Positions 17,289 to 25,324 of a stretch of 64,000 nt of DNA are shown in pieces. The notes below the pieces were generated by a model. It was given only the letters and a program-made list of their open reading frames with translations, was not told the origin of the DNA and searched no databases. How positions within the stretch are numbered: the stretch's first letter is position 1; the number at the start of each line of letters is the position of its first letter. The position numbers and the translations under genes are program-made. The DNA is from Clostridium sp. CAG:245 (GTDB lineage: Bacteria > Bacillota > Clostridia > TANB77 > CAG-508), in assembly GCA_000435175.1 (NCBI GenBank), contig FR880046.1:1-64000 (forward strand), given 5' to 3'.

Positions 17289-18293
17289 ATGGAAAAATCT
17301 ATTAGCCAAGAGGAGCGCATTAGAAGAGCAGAGAAAATATATAGTAGAAGAAGATATAACAATAGATATGGAGAGAGCCTATATAGAAGCGGTGAAACGA
17401 GAAACAGATATCAGCCACAAGAGACTAGAAAAATAAAAGGCAAAATGATTAATAAGATGATTATTCAAATGATTGTGTGTGTGATAATTTATACTTGCAT
17501 ATATATGCTTCAATATTCTAATTATTTATTTTCAAAAGATATGGTGGATAAAACAAAAGAGGTTTTGTCTTATGATATTAGCATAGAAAATTTGTATAAT
17601 AAATCAAATGAATTTTTTTTGAATTTGCAGAAAAAAATTAATTGGGGTGTGAATAATGAACAAAATGATAATGTGAATGAGGAAGCTCAAGACCAAAATA
17701 CGGAGGAGACTAACATTGAAAATAGTAATGCGGAGTCTAGTGAAGCTAATAATGAAAATGTTGATAATTCTGAGATTTCGCAAAATGATGCAAGTACAGA
17801 AGTGACAAATAATGACACAACACAGCTTGCAGTTGGTGGAGCCGATGAGACTCAACAAGAGGAAGAAAAGTCACAAGAAGAGCAAGATATAGAATATGTA
17901 AAACAAAATGTGAGCATAATCTGGCCAATAAAAGGAGTTATAACTTCAAGGTTTGGAAACAGAACTCCAACCGAAATTGTAACTGCAAACCATAAAGGTT
18001 TAGATATAGCAGGAAATATGGGAGACAACATAGTATCTGCAATGGACGGAACAGTTGTACAATACTCTGAAGAAGGGGATTATGGCAAACATTTACGCAT
18101 TCAAAGTGGAGAAGTACTTACCTTGTATGCTCATTGTAGTGAACTTCTAGTACAAGAAGGAAGCACAGTAAAGCAAGGAGATGTAATCGCAAAAGTTGGA
18201 GCAACAGGTAGGGCTACTGGCCCACATCTACATTTTGAAATACGAAGAGATGATAGATTTATAAATCCAGAGTTGATATTGGGAAGTTTATAA
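17289..18293 (+). CDS. spoIVFA: SpoIVFA-like membrane protein with M23 domain
   Basis: 334 residues. A basic cytoplasmic N-terminus is followed by one membrane segment (about 54-73), a long Asn/Glu/Gln-rich linker, and a C-terminal LytM/M23 domain with H235-K-G-L-D239, YAHC and H313-L-H315. It is directly upstream of the M50 protease gene, the spoIVFA-spoIVFB order, where SpoIVFA holds SpoIVFB in the forespore membrane until signalled. The M23 zinc and catalytic residues look complete here, so it could be an active peptidase. It could also be called a generic M23 protein, but its position decides. Confidence 0.75.
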   Translation: MEKSISQEERIRRAEKIYSRRRYNNRYGESLYRSGETRNRYQPQETRKIKGKMINKMIIQMIVCVIIYTCIYMLQYSNYLFSKDMVDKTKEVLSYDISIENLYNKSNEFFLNLQKKINWGVNNEQNDNVNEEAQDQNTEETNIENSNAESSEANNENVDNSEISQNDASTEVTNNDTTQLAVGGADETQQEEEKSQEEQDIEYVKQNVSIIWPIKGVITSRFGNRTPTEIVTANHKGLDIAGNMGDNIVSAMDGTVVQYSEEGDYGKHLRIQSGEVLTLYAHCSELLVQEGSTVKQGDVIAKVGATGRATGPHLHFEIRRDDRFINPELILGSL

Positions 18294-18327
18294 TGGCAGA
18301 GCTAAAATAATTAGAAAGGATAATATT

Positions 18328-19005
18328 ATGCAAATAAAAATTAATTTGAAGGTCTTTCTTTTTTTGTTGATATTTTTAATAACAAGGCAAATAAAAATAT
18401 ACGCACTACTCATGTGTCTAGCGTTAATACACGAATTGGGACATGTAATGGCTGGAATAATATTAGGGTTCAAACCCGAATCTATATCTATTATACCAAC
18501 TGGTTTTTCTGTAAAATTCAAAAATGATTGTAAAAATTATAATAAAAAAATAAAAAATGGTAATATGCTTGCGCTAAAAAAAGCCATAATAGCCTTTGCT
18601 GGACCACTTGTAAATTTAATAATTATGGCAATTTCAATAATATATTACAAAATAACGGAAATTTCAGAAATAGCTGGCATATCAATAGAACTATTAATAT
18701 ATTCAAATTTACTGATATTTATATTTAACATGTTACCGATATATCCGCTTGATGGTGGGCAAATTTTGAAGGAAATAGTACATATAAAATATGGATTATT
18801 TACAGCTTATGTTATTACAAATAAAATATCAAATGTAGTTGTAATAATTCTAACCGCATTTGCAAGTTTTGCCATATTAGAATACAAAAACATAGCAATA
18901 TTAATAATCATTGCTTACTTGTGGGGGCTTGTGGCAAATGAAAATAAAAAATATAATTTAAAATTAAAAATATGGAAAAATTTTAAATTTATAGATAATT
19001 GCTAA
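18328..19005 (+). CDS. spoIVFB: Site-2 protease SpoIVFB (M50)
   Basis: 225 residues, several membrane segments. The zinc motif H35-E36-x-x-H39 (ALIHELGHVMAG) and the second-site NMLPIYPLDGGQ are both present. SpoIVFB cuts pro-sigma-K in the mother cell during sporulation. The gene is 34 bp after spoIVFA with AGAAAGG upstream. No CBS domain follows the protease core, as usual for the SpoIVFB type. Confidence 0.88.
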   Translation: MQIKINLKVFLFLLIFLITRQIKIYALLMCLALIHELGHVMAGIILGFKPESISIIPTGFSVKFKNDCKNYNKKIKNGNMLALKKAIIAFAGPLVNLIIMAISIIYYKITEISEIAGISIELLIYSNLLIFIFNMLPIYPLDGGQILKEIVHIKYGLFTAYVITNKISNVVVIILTAFASFAILEYKNIAILIIIAYLWGLVANENKKYNLKLKIWKNFKFIDNC

Positions 19006-19077
19006 TTTTTGAGAACATAAAAAAGAATAAAACATCAATATACTAATATATTTATTATATGTTTAGGAGGTATTGGT

Positions 19078-20215
19078 GTGTTTAAATTTTTTAGAGTCAT
19101 ATCATTTAAGAAAATATTATTGATTTGTTTAATTTTTATATTAATAGTCATAATTGCAACAATAAGCTGTAACACGAATATTATAAATAGATTAACAAAA
19201 ACAAATTCTGTAAATAGTATAATTAATTCAAATATTGTAGGAGCAGAATATTTAAACCAGATGTCAAATATATCAACTGAAGAACTAGTGGAAGATTTAG
19301 AAAAAGAAAAATCATATATAAAGTGGGTGGATTTTAAAGGAACCGCCGTAGTGCTGAAAAAATTAGCCGATACTGATATTAACTCTCATGTTAATAATGA
19401 ACAAATACAATTTAATTGGATTGAATTAATGGCATATTTAGGATGCAAGTATGGCGGAGAACTATCTTTATTTAAAGATAAAGACTTAGAAAATTTATTA
19501 AGCAGTTTACGCGAAGGGAAGACTATGAACGAGTTGACAGCAAATATGAAGTTTTACAATTATTTTTTTCAGAGTTATGATGCCATTTTCCATGAATATA
19601 TTGGAGAATATGAAATAGCAACTGTAGATGAACAAGGCAACAAAAAATATGTAAAAAAATATGGCTTAAAAGCATTTTCTCCTATTGCTAAAAATTATTA
19701 TTTTAGTCATTACAAGGATTTTGGTTCTGCAAGGTCTTATGGATATAGAAGAGTACATTTAGGAAATGATTTGCTACGGAAGTATTGGCACACCAATTAT
19801 CGCTGTAGAATCTGGCTATATTGAAGCCCTTGGATGGAATCAATATGGTGGTTGGAGAGTTGGTATACGAAGCTTCGATGGTAAAAGATATTATTATTAC
19901 GCACATCTACGAAAAGACCACCCTTATGCAAAAGATTTATGTGAAGGACAAATTGTAACCGCTGGAGATGTGATAGGATATCTAGGAATGACAGGCTATA
20001 GTAGCCATGAAAATGTGAATAATATAAACATTCCACATTTGCATTTTGGAGTGCAACTTATATTTAATGAAGTTCAAAAAGATGGAAACAATCAGATTTG
20101 GATTGATGTGTATGAGATAATAGAATACTTAAAAAGAAACAGTTCACAGGTTTATATGGCATATCCAGACACAAGGGATTATGAAAGAAAGTATGATGTG
20201 ATGAAAGAGGAATGA
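19078..20215 (+). CDS. Membrane-anchored M23 peptidase, read through a +1 shift at CGGA
   Basis: GTG 19078 follows AGGAGGT. The first frame gives a membrane segment (about 13-30) and a helical region, then reads RRVHLGNDLL and is lost at CGG 19777. The next frame continues SIGTPIIAVESGY, YYYYAHLRKDHPY and HLHFGVQL to 20215. Reading CGGA (19777-19780) as one residue gives a 378-residue M23 protein with H-x-x-x-D (HLGND), YAH and HLH intact. Relatives in Clostridia have glycine at the restored position (residue 234). Unshifted, the product would end after 16 further residues without the catalytic half. Confidence 0.75.
19777..19780 (+). other. CGGA recoding site 2
   Basis: In-frame CGG followed by A in the context CTA CGGA AGT (hexamer ACGGAA). 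Four-base reading gives NDLL-G-SIGTP, which fits M23 relatives. It lies about 0.9 kb from the tRNA-Gly gene whose UCCG is complementary to CGGA. Confidence 0.7.
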
Positions 20216-20279
20216 AAGGATTAATGTCGATAAAATTATAATGCCAAATCTGCTTTTACAGAATTTTTGTTCGCGAGTA

Positions 20280-20308
20280 TTGCTATTTTTTATTTCCTAT
20301 GCTATACT
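20280..20308 (+). promoter_or_regulatory. Promoter of the small toxin-like gene
   Basis: TTGCTA (20280-20285), 17 bp, TATACT (20303-20308). The transcript would start just before CATAGGAAATGA. Confidence 0.6.
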
Positions 20309-20392
20309 ATGAAACATAGGAAATGAGAATAAGCAGATGTGTGTTACCACTTTACTACATAGTTTTGCTATGAGAAAGTGAGGTGGTTGTTT

Positions 20393-20494
20393 ATGGGATT
20401 TATATTATTTTTAATATATGCATTGGGATTTTCCCTTACTGTAAACGTAGCCTTATTAACAATTATATTTATAAGTTGGACAAATAAGGAATAA
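20393..20494 (+). CDS. 33-residue hydrophobic peptide, type I toxin candidate
   Basis: MGFILFLIYALGFSLTVNVA then LLTIIFISWTNKE. It has one membrane span and a short charged tail, as in TxpA/BsrG-type and clostridial type I toxins. The ribosome site is GAGGTGG. It has its own promoter about 85 bp upstream, an unusually long leader for such a short gene. A shared terminator hairpin follows, and a converging promoter of consensus quality is on the other strand. This arrangement, rather than sequence similarity, supports the toxin call. Confidence 0.65.
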   Translation: MGFILFLIYALGFSLTVNVALLTIIFISWTNKE

Positions 20495-20497
20495 TAA

Positions 20498-20536
20498 AAA
20501 CACTACATTTTGCTTCGAACATGCAATGTAGTGTTT
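20498..20536. terminator. Bidirectional terminator between toxin mRNA and antisense RNA
   Basis: AAACACTACATT (20498-20509) pairs with AATGTAGTGTTT (20525-20536). A T-run follows on the minus strand (TTTTTATTATT) and a weaker one on the plus strand. Confidence 0.75.
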
Positions 20537-20580
20537 ATTACATATATGTGGTAACATACATTTCTGTATGTTCATTTCCT
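20498..20580 (-). ncRNA. Putative antisense antitoxin RNA
   Basis: Predicted transcript from the minus-strand promoter at 20587-20615, ending in the shared hairpin. It overlaps the 3' end of the toxin mRNA. Its first about 40 nt (TATAGGAAATGAACATACAG..) resemble the toxin mRNA 5' end (CATAGGAAATGAGAATAAGC..), including TGTTACCAC in both. No coding frame is present. Confidence 0.55.
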
Positions 20581-20586
20581 ATACTT

Positions 20587-20615
20587 ATTATATACAAATA
20601 ATAAACAAAAGTCAA
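20587..20615 (-). promoter_or_regulatory. Antisense promoter
   Basis: On the minus strand TTGACT (20610-20615), 17-bp spacer, TATAAT (20587-20592). It is stronger than the toxin promoter, as expected for a type I antitoxin. Confidence 0.7.
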
Positions 20616-20678
20616 TATGAAGTTAAAATATGATTTTTTATCTGAATGTTATTTTAACTATAATTCATATATTTACTT

Positions 20679-20753
20679 GTGGGTATAATTTAGTGGCTAG
20701 AATATCATGCTTCCGACCTGATTGCACGGGTTCGATTCCCGTTACCCACTCCA
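20679..20753 (+). tRNA. tRNA-Gly (UCC followed by G37), irregular anticodon stem
   Basis: 75 nt including encoded CCA. Acceptor GTGGGTA pairs fully with TACCCAC, the T-stem is ACGGG/CCCGT with loop TTCGATT, and the discriminator is T73 as in bacterial tRNA-Gly. The anticodon arm is TCATG-CTTCCGA-CCTGA: U34 C35 C36 then G37. Normal bacterial tRNA-Gly(UCC) has A37 and a fully paired stem. Here U30 faces C40. The arm can be drawn as a mismatched 5-bp stem with a 7-nt loop, or with U30 bulged, G31-C40 paired and an 8-nt loop CUUCCGAC. UCCG is the exact complement of CGGA, the four bases found at three frame-shift sites. It is directly followed by palindromic element copy 2, which repeats its last 21 nt. 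Confidence 0.85.
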
Positions 20754-20889
20754 GCATTAAAAGAAAAATTAGAGCTTGGAATAGCTTTAATTTTTTTATG
20801 TTTTATATGGGAATCGAAAAGGAGGAATAGAAATTAGTCCAGTGGACTAATTTCCCGACGCGGCTCGCCGATTCCCGTTACCCACTCCA
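20754..20889. repeat. Palindromic element, copy 2, attached to tRNA-Gly
   Basis: It follows the tRNA CCA and ends with a 21-nt duplicate (20869-20889) of the tRNA 3' end (original 20733-20753). Arms GGGAATCG (20809-20816) and CGATTCCC (20869-20876) pair. The inner perfect palindrome 20831-20853 has the same GTCCAGTGGAC core as copy 1, but its flanking bases differ in a compensated way (TTA/TAA here against ATT/AAT). The middle AAGGAGGAATAG and CCGACGCGGCTCG are conserved. The layout is that of a small insertion at a tRNA end that regenerates the 3' end. Confidence 0.75.
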
Positions 20890-20896
20890 TAATAAA

Positions 20897-20926
20897 GCAA
20901 AAAGACCAGCCGTTACAGCTGGTCTT
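20897..20926 (-). terminator. Terminator of the minus-strand orphan gene
   Basis: AAGACCAGC and GCTGGTCTT pair around CGTTACA. On the minus strand the hairpin is followed by TTTTTG. Confidence 0.75.
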
Positions 20927-20973
20927 CTTGCTACAAGATAAGTAAACAACTAATCTCGTAAAATGGCTAAACT

Positions 20974-21708
20974 TTAGCGCCACTTGCGAATGGCTTCCCA
21001 CTTTGCCCTGAAAGCATCATGCATGATTTCTTCGCCGTTAGAGAACGGTACAAACATGCACTTTTCTCGGTATCCTGCATCGTTCAGGTACTGGAGCACC
21101 TTGTAACCCTTAGTTACATAGGTGTGCCCGTCACGATAAACAAAGACAACAATGCCGTTGTTCATGTAATAGGTGCCGAGCGAGTCACGAGCCAAGTTGT
21201 CAAGCTTGAACTGAGTGATTACTGGGTAAGTATGAGTTTCATAACATACATGCTTTACTCGCAGTCCCTCTACCGGGATCATGAAGCTCTTTTTCATCAC
21301 GAGAGGAGGCAAAGCTCCAATGTGGTGCTCGTTGCAGAATTTTTCACATTCTGCCGAGAAGTTTTCTTCGGGTGTCTTTTTTGCCTTTTCCTGCAAGAAC
21401 TTCCACCGTTTTGCTTCACGCTTCGGGTAATCCGAGGCGGAGAAAGGAACATAGAAACTAGCTTCTATGAAGCCATTTTCAGCAAGCGTAGCAATGGCTC
21501 GTGCAGTGTACGGAGTCACATAGTACCGGTTTTGGCAGATAAATCCAATCGTCGTTGAGTTATTTGCCGAATAGTGGCCATTGAACTTCGCGATGAAGAA
21601 ATCCACGCTAAGCGTCACTTCGTGACCAGTTTGCGGAAACACCGCAATCATGCCATGTGTGACTCTGAAAGAGTCGTGGATCAAGTCGCCTAAAGTGTAA
21701 TTAACCAT
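20974..21708 (-). CDS. Orphan protein with internal duplication, atypical composition
   Basis: 244 residues, no family recognised. Two halves are related: GFICQNRYYVTPYTARAIA..FYVPFS (about 56-92) and VVFVYRDGHTYVTKGYKVLQ..MFVPFS (about 187-224). Each is followed by a basic helical stretch with RxKW-type residues. AAAGGAG is well placed before the ATG. Base composition is much less AT-rich than the flanks, Arg codons are mixed, and two in-frame CGG codons occur (KRW, NRY), both followed by T. It has its own terminator and a possible TTGACT promoter upstream. It looks like a recently acquired single gene. Confidence 0.65.
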   Translation of the reverse strand: MVNYTLGDLIHDSFRVTHGMIAVFPQTGHEVTLSVDFFIAKFNGHYSANNSTTIGFICQNRYYVTPYTARAIATLAENGFIEASFYVPFSASDYPKREAKRWKFLQEKAKKTPEENFSAECEKFCNEHHIGALPPLVMKKSFMIPVEGLRVKHVCYETHTYPVITQFKLDNLARDSLGTYYMNNGIVVFVYRDGHTYVTKGYKVLQYLNDAGYREKCMFVPFSNGEEIMHDAFRAKWEAIRKWR

Positions 21709-21989
21709 TTTCTTGTCTCCTTTAACAAGTTTGTTAATTGGTGAGTTTAATCATGCAATTTGCTACATGATTAAAAATCGGACACCTTTATTTTGCTATA
21801 TTTACATAAAATAGTCAAATTTGATGTTGCAAAATTTTTTACTAATGTAAAAATTCGGTATATTTGCTAATTCATCTATTTTTTAAAATAATGGTTTTCT
21901 ATAAAATATTTTCAAGTCTGCATGTATAAAAAGTTTTTCAACTAGTGTACAATTTCTGATACGTTTCAAAAATGTTCCACCAATAGTAC

Positions 21990-22018
21990 TTGATTTTTAA
22001 TGATAAAAATGATAAGAT
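21990..22018 (+). promoter_or_regulatory. Promoter upstream of the Mn2+ riboswitch
   Basis: TTGATT (21990-21995), 17 bp, TAAGAT (22013-22018), about 12 bp before the aptamer. Confidence 0.6.
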
Positions 22019-22027
22019 ATCCGTAAA

Positions 22028-22163
22028 TTAAAAGGGAGTAGCTTGATAACTACTAGTCAACATCACGGCTTTTAGCATGGCTAGTAACCACGAGTGGTAA
22101 GCAAGACTTTTAAAGAAATTTACAATGTTTTAGGGCGAATTTCTTTTAAAGTCTTGCTTTTTT
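22028..22163 (+). promoter_or_regulatory. yybP-ykoY (Mn2+) riboswitch with terminator
   Basis: The conserved AAAGGGAGTAGC and AAGCAAGACTTTT segments of the yybP-ykoY aptamer bracket a GTCAACATCACGGC arm. The 3' strand of the aptamer is also the 5' arm of a 22-bp hairpin (22099-22120 with 22138-22159) followed by TTTTTT. Mn2+ binding would free the 3' strand from the terminator and let transcription reach the ATPase gene. The family senses Mn2+ and controls exporters. Confidence 0.88.
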
Positions 22164-22325
22164 GTACATAATAAATAAAAAAAATTAAATTTAAAAGAAA
22201 TATAAAGTTTTAGTTTTTATTTATGAATTTTAAATCAGTATTATAATAAAGCTTTATGGTAAAGCTAATAGCAAAATTCGGGATAAAGTACATAAGAAAT
22301 TATTGCCCTTGGAAAGGATGAGGTT

Positions 22326-25058
22326 ATGGAAAAAGAAAATTGGTTTAACAAATCGGTTGAAGAGACGGTTAAAAAGCTCAACACGAATAACACGTTAGGT
22401 TTGACTGCAGAAGAGGTGGAGAAAAGAAAGCAAAAATACGGGTTAAACGAGCTGGAAAAAGGCAAGAAAACGCCATTAATTGTAAAATTCTTAGAACAAT
22501 TTAAAGATTTTATGATAATAGTTTTAATTATTGCAGCCGTTGTTTCAGGTATTGTAGGGCACATTAATGGCGAAGGCATAACAGATTCAATAATCATAAT
22601 GGTTGTTGTAATTGTTAATGCAATAATCGGTGTGGCTCAAGAAGATAAAGCGGAAAAATCACTCGAGGCACTTAAGAAATTAAGTAGTTATTCTGCCAAA
22701 GTAATAAGAAATGGAAAAATAACAGTTGTGCCATCAAAGGAATTGGTTCCGGGAGATGTAGTTGTACTAGAAACAGGTGATTACGTTCCAGCTGATATGA
22801 GAATAACAGAAGCTGTAAACTTAAGGGCTCAAGAAACATCGCTAACTGGAGAATCTGTACCTGTTGATAAATATACAACTACAATAAGTAGCGAAGATGT
22901 TGGAATTGGAGATAGAACCAACATGGTATTTTCTTCTAGCTTGATTACATATGGTAGAGGACAAGGAATTGTTGTTGAGACTGGAATGAATACAGAAGTA
23001 GGAAAGATTGCTGGAATTTTAAATAATACAGAAAAATCGGATACACCTTTACAACGTAGATTAAACAAGTTAGGAAAGACTCTAGGAATTGCTTCGCTTG
23101 CAATTTGTGTGGTAATTTTTATTATTGGATTGTTGCAAGGAAAAGAACCACTAGATATGTTTATGACGGCTGTAAGTTTAGCAGTTGCAGTAATTCCAGA
23201 AGGGCTTGCAGCAATTTCTACAATAGTTTTAGCAATTGGTGTTCAAAGAATGGTAAAGAAAAATGCAATAGTAAAGAAATTACCAGCTGTTGAAACGCTT
23301 GGAAGTGCTACTGTTATATGTTCTGATAAAACAGGAACTCTTACACAAAATAAGATGACTGTACAAAAATTATTTTATAATAACAGAATAATAGACATCG
23401 ATAAAGTAGATACTAATAAAGAAAATGACGAGCTTGGAAGACTTGTTTATATTTCGATGTTATGTAATGATACAAAAATAGGAGAAAACAAGCAATTAAC
23501 AGGTGATCCAACAGAAACAGCACTTATAGATATGGGATTTAAATTGGATTTTACTCCAGCTGTGTTTGATCAAATGCCAAGAGTTGAAGAAGTTCCATTT
23601 GATTCAGAGAGAAAATTAATGACAACAGTTCACAAGGTAAATGACAACCAATATATGGTTTACACAAAAGGTGGAGTAGATGAATTACTAGCAAGATGTA
23701 GCAAATCCCAGATTAATGGAGAGGTCAGAGAAAATCTTGAAGAATATAAGAAGAAAATAGATGAATTCAACGACCAAATGGCTGAGAATGCTTTAAGAGT
23801 ACTTGCAATGGCGTACAAACAAATAGACCATATGCCATCAAAAGAAGAGATGGAAACAATCGAAAAAGACCTAATTTATATAGGAATGGTTGGAATGATT
23901 GACCCTCCAAGAGAAGAGGCAAAAGTTGCTGTTGCAAAGTGTAAATCGGCAGGAATAAAAACAGTAATGATAACAGGAGACCATAAGGTGACTGCTGTTG
24001 CAATAGCAAAAGAACTTGGAATTTTAGAAGACGGCGAAGATGCTATAACAGGAAGCCAATTAGAAGCAATGTCGCAAGAAGAATTAATTCAAAGGGTGGA
24101 AAATATAAGAGTATATGCGAGAGTTTCTCCAGAACATAAAGTGCGTATAGTTAAGGCATGGCAGGCACATGGAGAAATAGTTGCGATGACTGGAGATGGA
24201 GTAAATGATGCACCAGCCCTAAAAACAGCAGATATTGGCTGTGCGATGGGAATTGTAGGAACAGATGTTGCAAAAGAAGCAGCAGACGTAATTTTAACAG
24301 ATGACAACTTTGCAACAGTTGTTTCAGCAGTAGAAGAAGGCAGACGTATTTATGACAACATAATAAAAGCAATACAGTTTTTATTATCAAGTAACGTCGG
24401 AGAGGTAATAGTATTGTTCTTTGCAATTTTACTAACACCATTCTTAGCAACAAAATTTGGAATTCCAATTGGATTAATAGAACCATTATTACCAATACAC
24501 ATATTATGGATAAACTTAGTAACGGACTCATTGCCAGCTTTAGCACTTGCATTTGATCCAGCAAACAAAGATGTAATGAAGAGAAAACCAGTAAAGGCAA
24601 GTTCTGGAATATTCACAAAAGGTATGACATGGCGTATAATTTACCAAGGAATAATGATAGGACTTCTATCACTTGCTGCATTTGTAATTGGAATTTCCAC
24701 TCCAAATCCACCAGTAATAGAAGGATTAACACAAGAACAAGTAAGAGTTGAAATTGGTCAGACAATGACATTTATTGTTTTAGCATTTTCAGAATTGATT
24801 CATGTATTTAACATAAGAAACAACAAAGAGTCAATATTTAAGACAGGAATAGGTGGAAACAAGCAATTATTCTGGGCTATTGGAGCATCTGCAATGCTTA
24901 TGCTAGTAATACTTGCAATTCCAGTTTTAAGAGCAATATTCAGTATTCCGGTACTTCCAATGGATAGAATAGTTGAAACAATGGCATTAGTAATAGCACC
25001 AGTTGTAATAGTGGAAATATTCAAATTACTAAAAATAAATACTTCTAAGGATGAATAA
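22326..25058 (+). CDS. P2-type cation ATPase, probable Mn2+ (or Ca2+) exporter
   Basis: 910 residues, a full-length PMR1/SERCA-like pump. It has an N-terminal cation ATPase domain, the actuator TGES, the phosphorylation motif D334-K-T-G-T-L-T, the ATP-binding KGGVDELL region, TGDGVNDAPALK, and a C-terminal membrane block. PEGL in membrane segment 4 fits Ca2+/Mn2+ transport. The upstream Mn2+ riboswitch points to Mn2+ export, as in the YoaB-type pumps of other Firmicutes. The start ATG 22326 has GGAAAGG upstream. Confidence 0.9.
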   Translation: MEKENWFNKSVEETVKKLNTNNTLGLTAEEVEKRKQKYGLNELEKGKKTPLIVKFLEQFKDFMIIVLIIAAVVSGIVGHINGEGITDSIIIMVVVIVNAIIGVAQEDKAEKSLEALKKLSSYSAKVIRNGKITVVPSKELVPGDVVVLETGDYVPADMRITEAVNLRAQETSLTGESVPVDKYTTTISSEDVGIGDRTNMVFSSSLITYGRGQGIVVETGMNTEVGKIAGILNNTEKSDTPLQRRLNKLGKTLGIASLAICVVIFIIGLLQGKEPLDMFMTAVSLAVAVIPEGLAAISTIVLAIGVQRMVKKNAIVKKLPAVETLGSATVICSDKTGTLTQNKMTVQKLFYNNRIIDIDKVDTNKENDELGRLVYISMLCNDTKIGENKQLTGDPTETALIDMGFKLDFTPAVFDQMPRVEEVPFDSERKLMTTVHKVNDNQYMVYTKGGVDELLARCSKSQINGEVRENLEEYKKKIDEFNDQMAENALRVLAMAYKQIDHMPSKEEMETIEKDLIYIGMVGMIDPPREEAKVAVAKCKSAGIKTVMITGDHKVTAVAIAKELGILEDGEDAITGSQLEAMSQEELIQRVENIRVYARVSPEHKVRIVKAWQAHGEIVAMTGDGVNDAPALKTADIGCAMGIVGTDVAKEAADVILTDDNFATVVSAVEEGRRIYDNIIKAIQFLLSSNVGEVIVLFFAILLTPFLATKFGIPIGLIEPLLPIHILWINLVTDSLPALALAFDPANKDVMKRKPVKASSGIFTKGMTWRIIYQGIMIGLLSLAAFVIGISTPNPPVIEGLTQEQVRVEIGQTMTFIVLAFSELIHVFNIRNNKESIFKTGIGGNKQLFWAIGASAMLMLVILAIPVLRAIFSIPVLPMDRIVETMALVIAPVVIVEIFKLLKINTSKDE

Positions 25059-25075
25059 ATTAATCAATTAATTAA

Positions 25076-25188
25076 GCAATAATTTATATTTTTATAAAGC
25101 ATCAACATGTTGTACTGGGGGTGGTACTCCTAACGAACCTTCCAAAAGGTACACATCTAGTTGGGTTTTTAAGGATATAAATTATTGC
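25076..25188 (+). ncRNA. Structured RNA or element, copy A (strand uncertain)
   Basis: Outer arms GCAATAATTTATAT (25076-25089) and ATATAAATTATTGC (25175-25188) pair perfectly. Inside, TGTAC (25110-25114) pairs with GTACA (25149-25153) around a core ending CCTTCCAAAAG. Copy B at 57108-57216 has the same layout with different pairing bases (TCGC/GCGA), so pairing is kept while sequence changes. No Rfam family recognised. Confidence 0.5.
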
Positions 25189-25324
25189 TATTTGAGTTAA
25201 TATATTAAAAAAGTATAATGAACCATATATTAAATTATTGCATGGAAAATTTATAATAAAAATTGTAGAATATTGTAATTAAAAGTTGCATATGATAGAA
25301 TAAGAAAAAAATAAGAGGTAGAAA

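Noticed and set aside
20630..20830. 66-residue plus-strand ORF across the tRNA-Gly
   Set aside because: It runs through the tRNA and the palindromic element and has no ribosome site.
22326..25058. Long shadow ORFs opposite the ATPase and other large genes
   Set aside because: They are Leu/Ser/Phe-rich antisense frames of AT-rich coding DNA with no ribosome sites.
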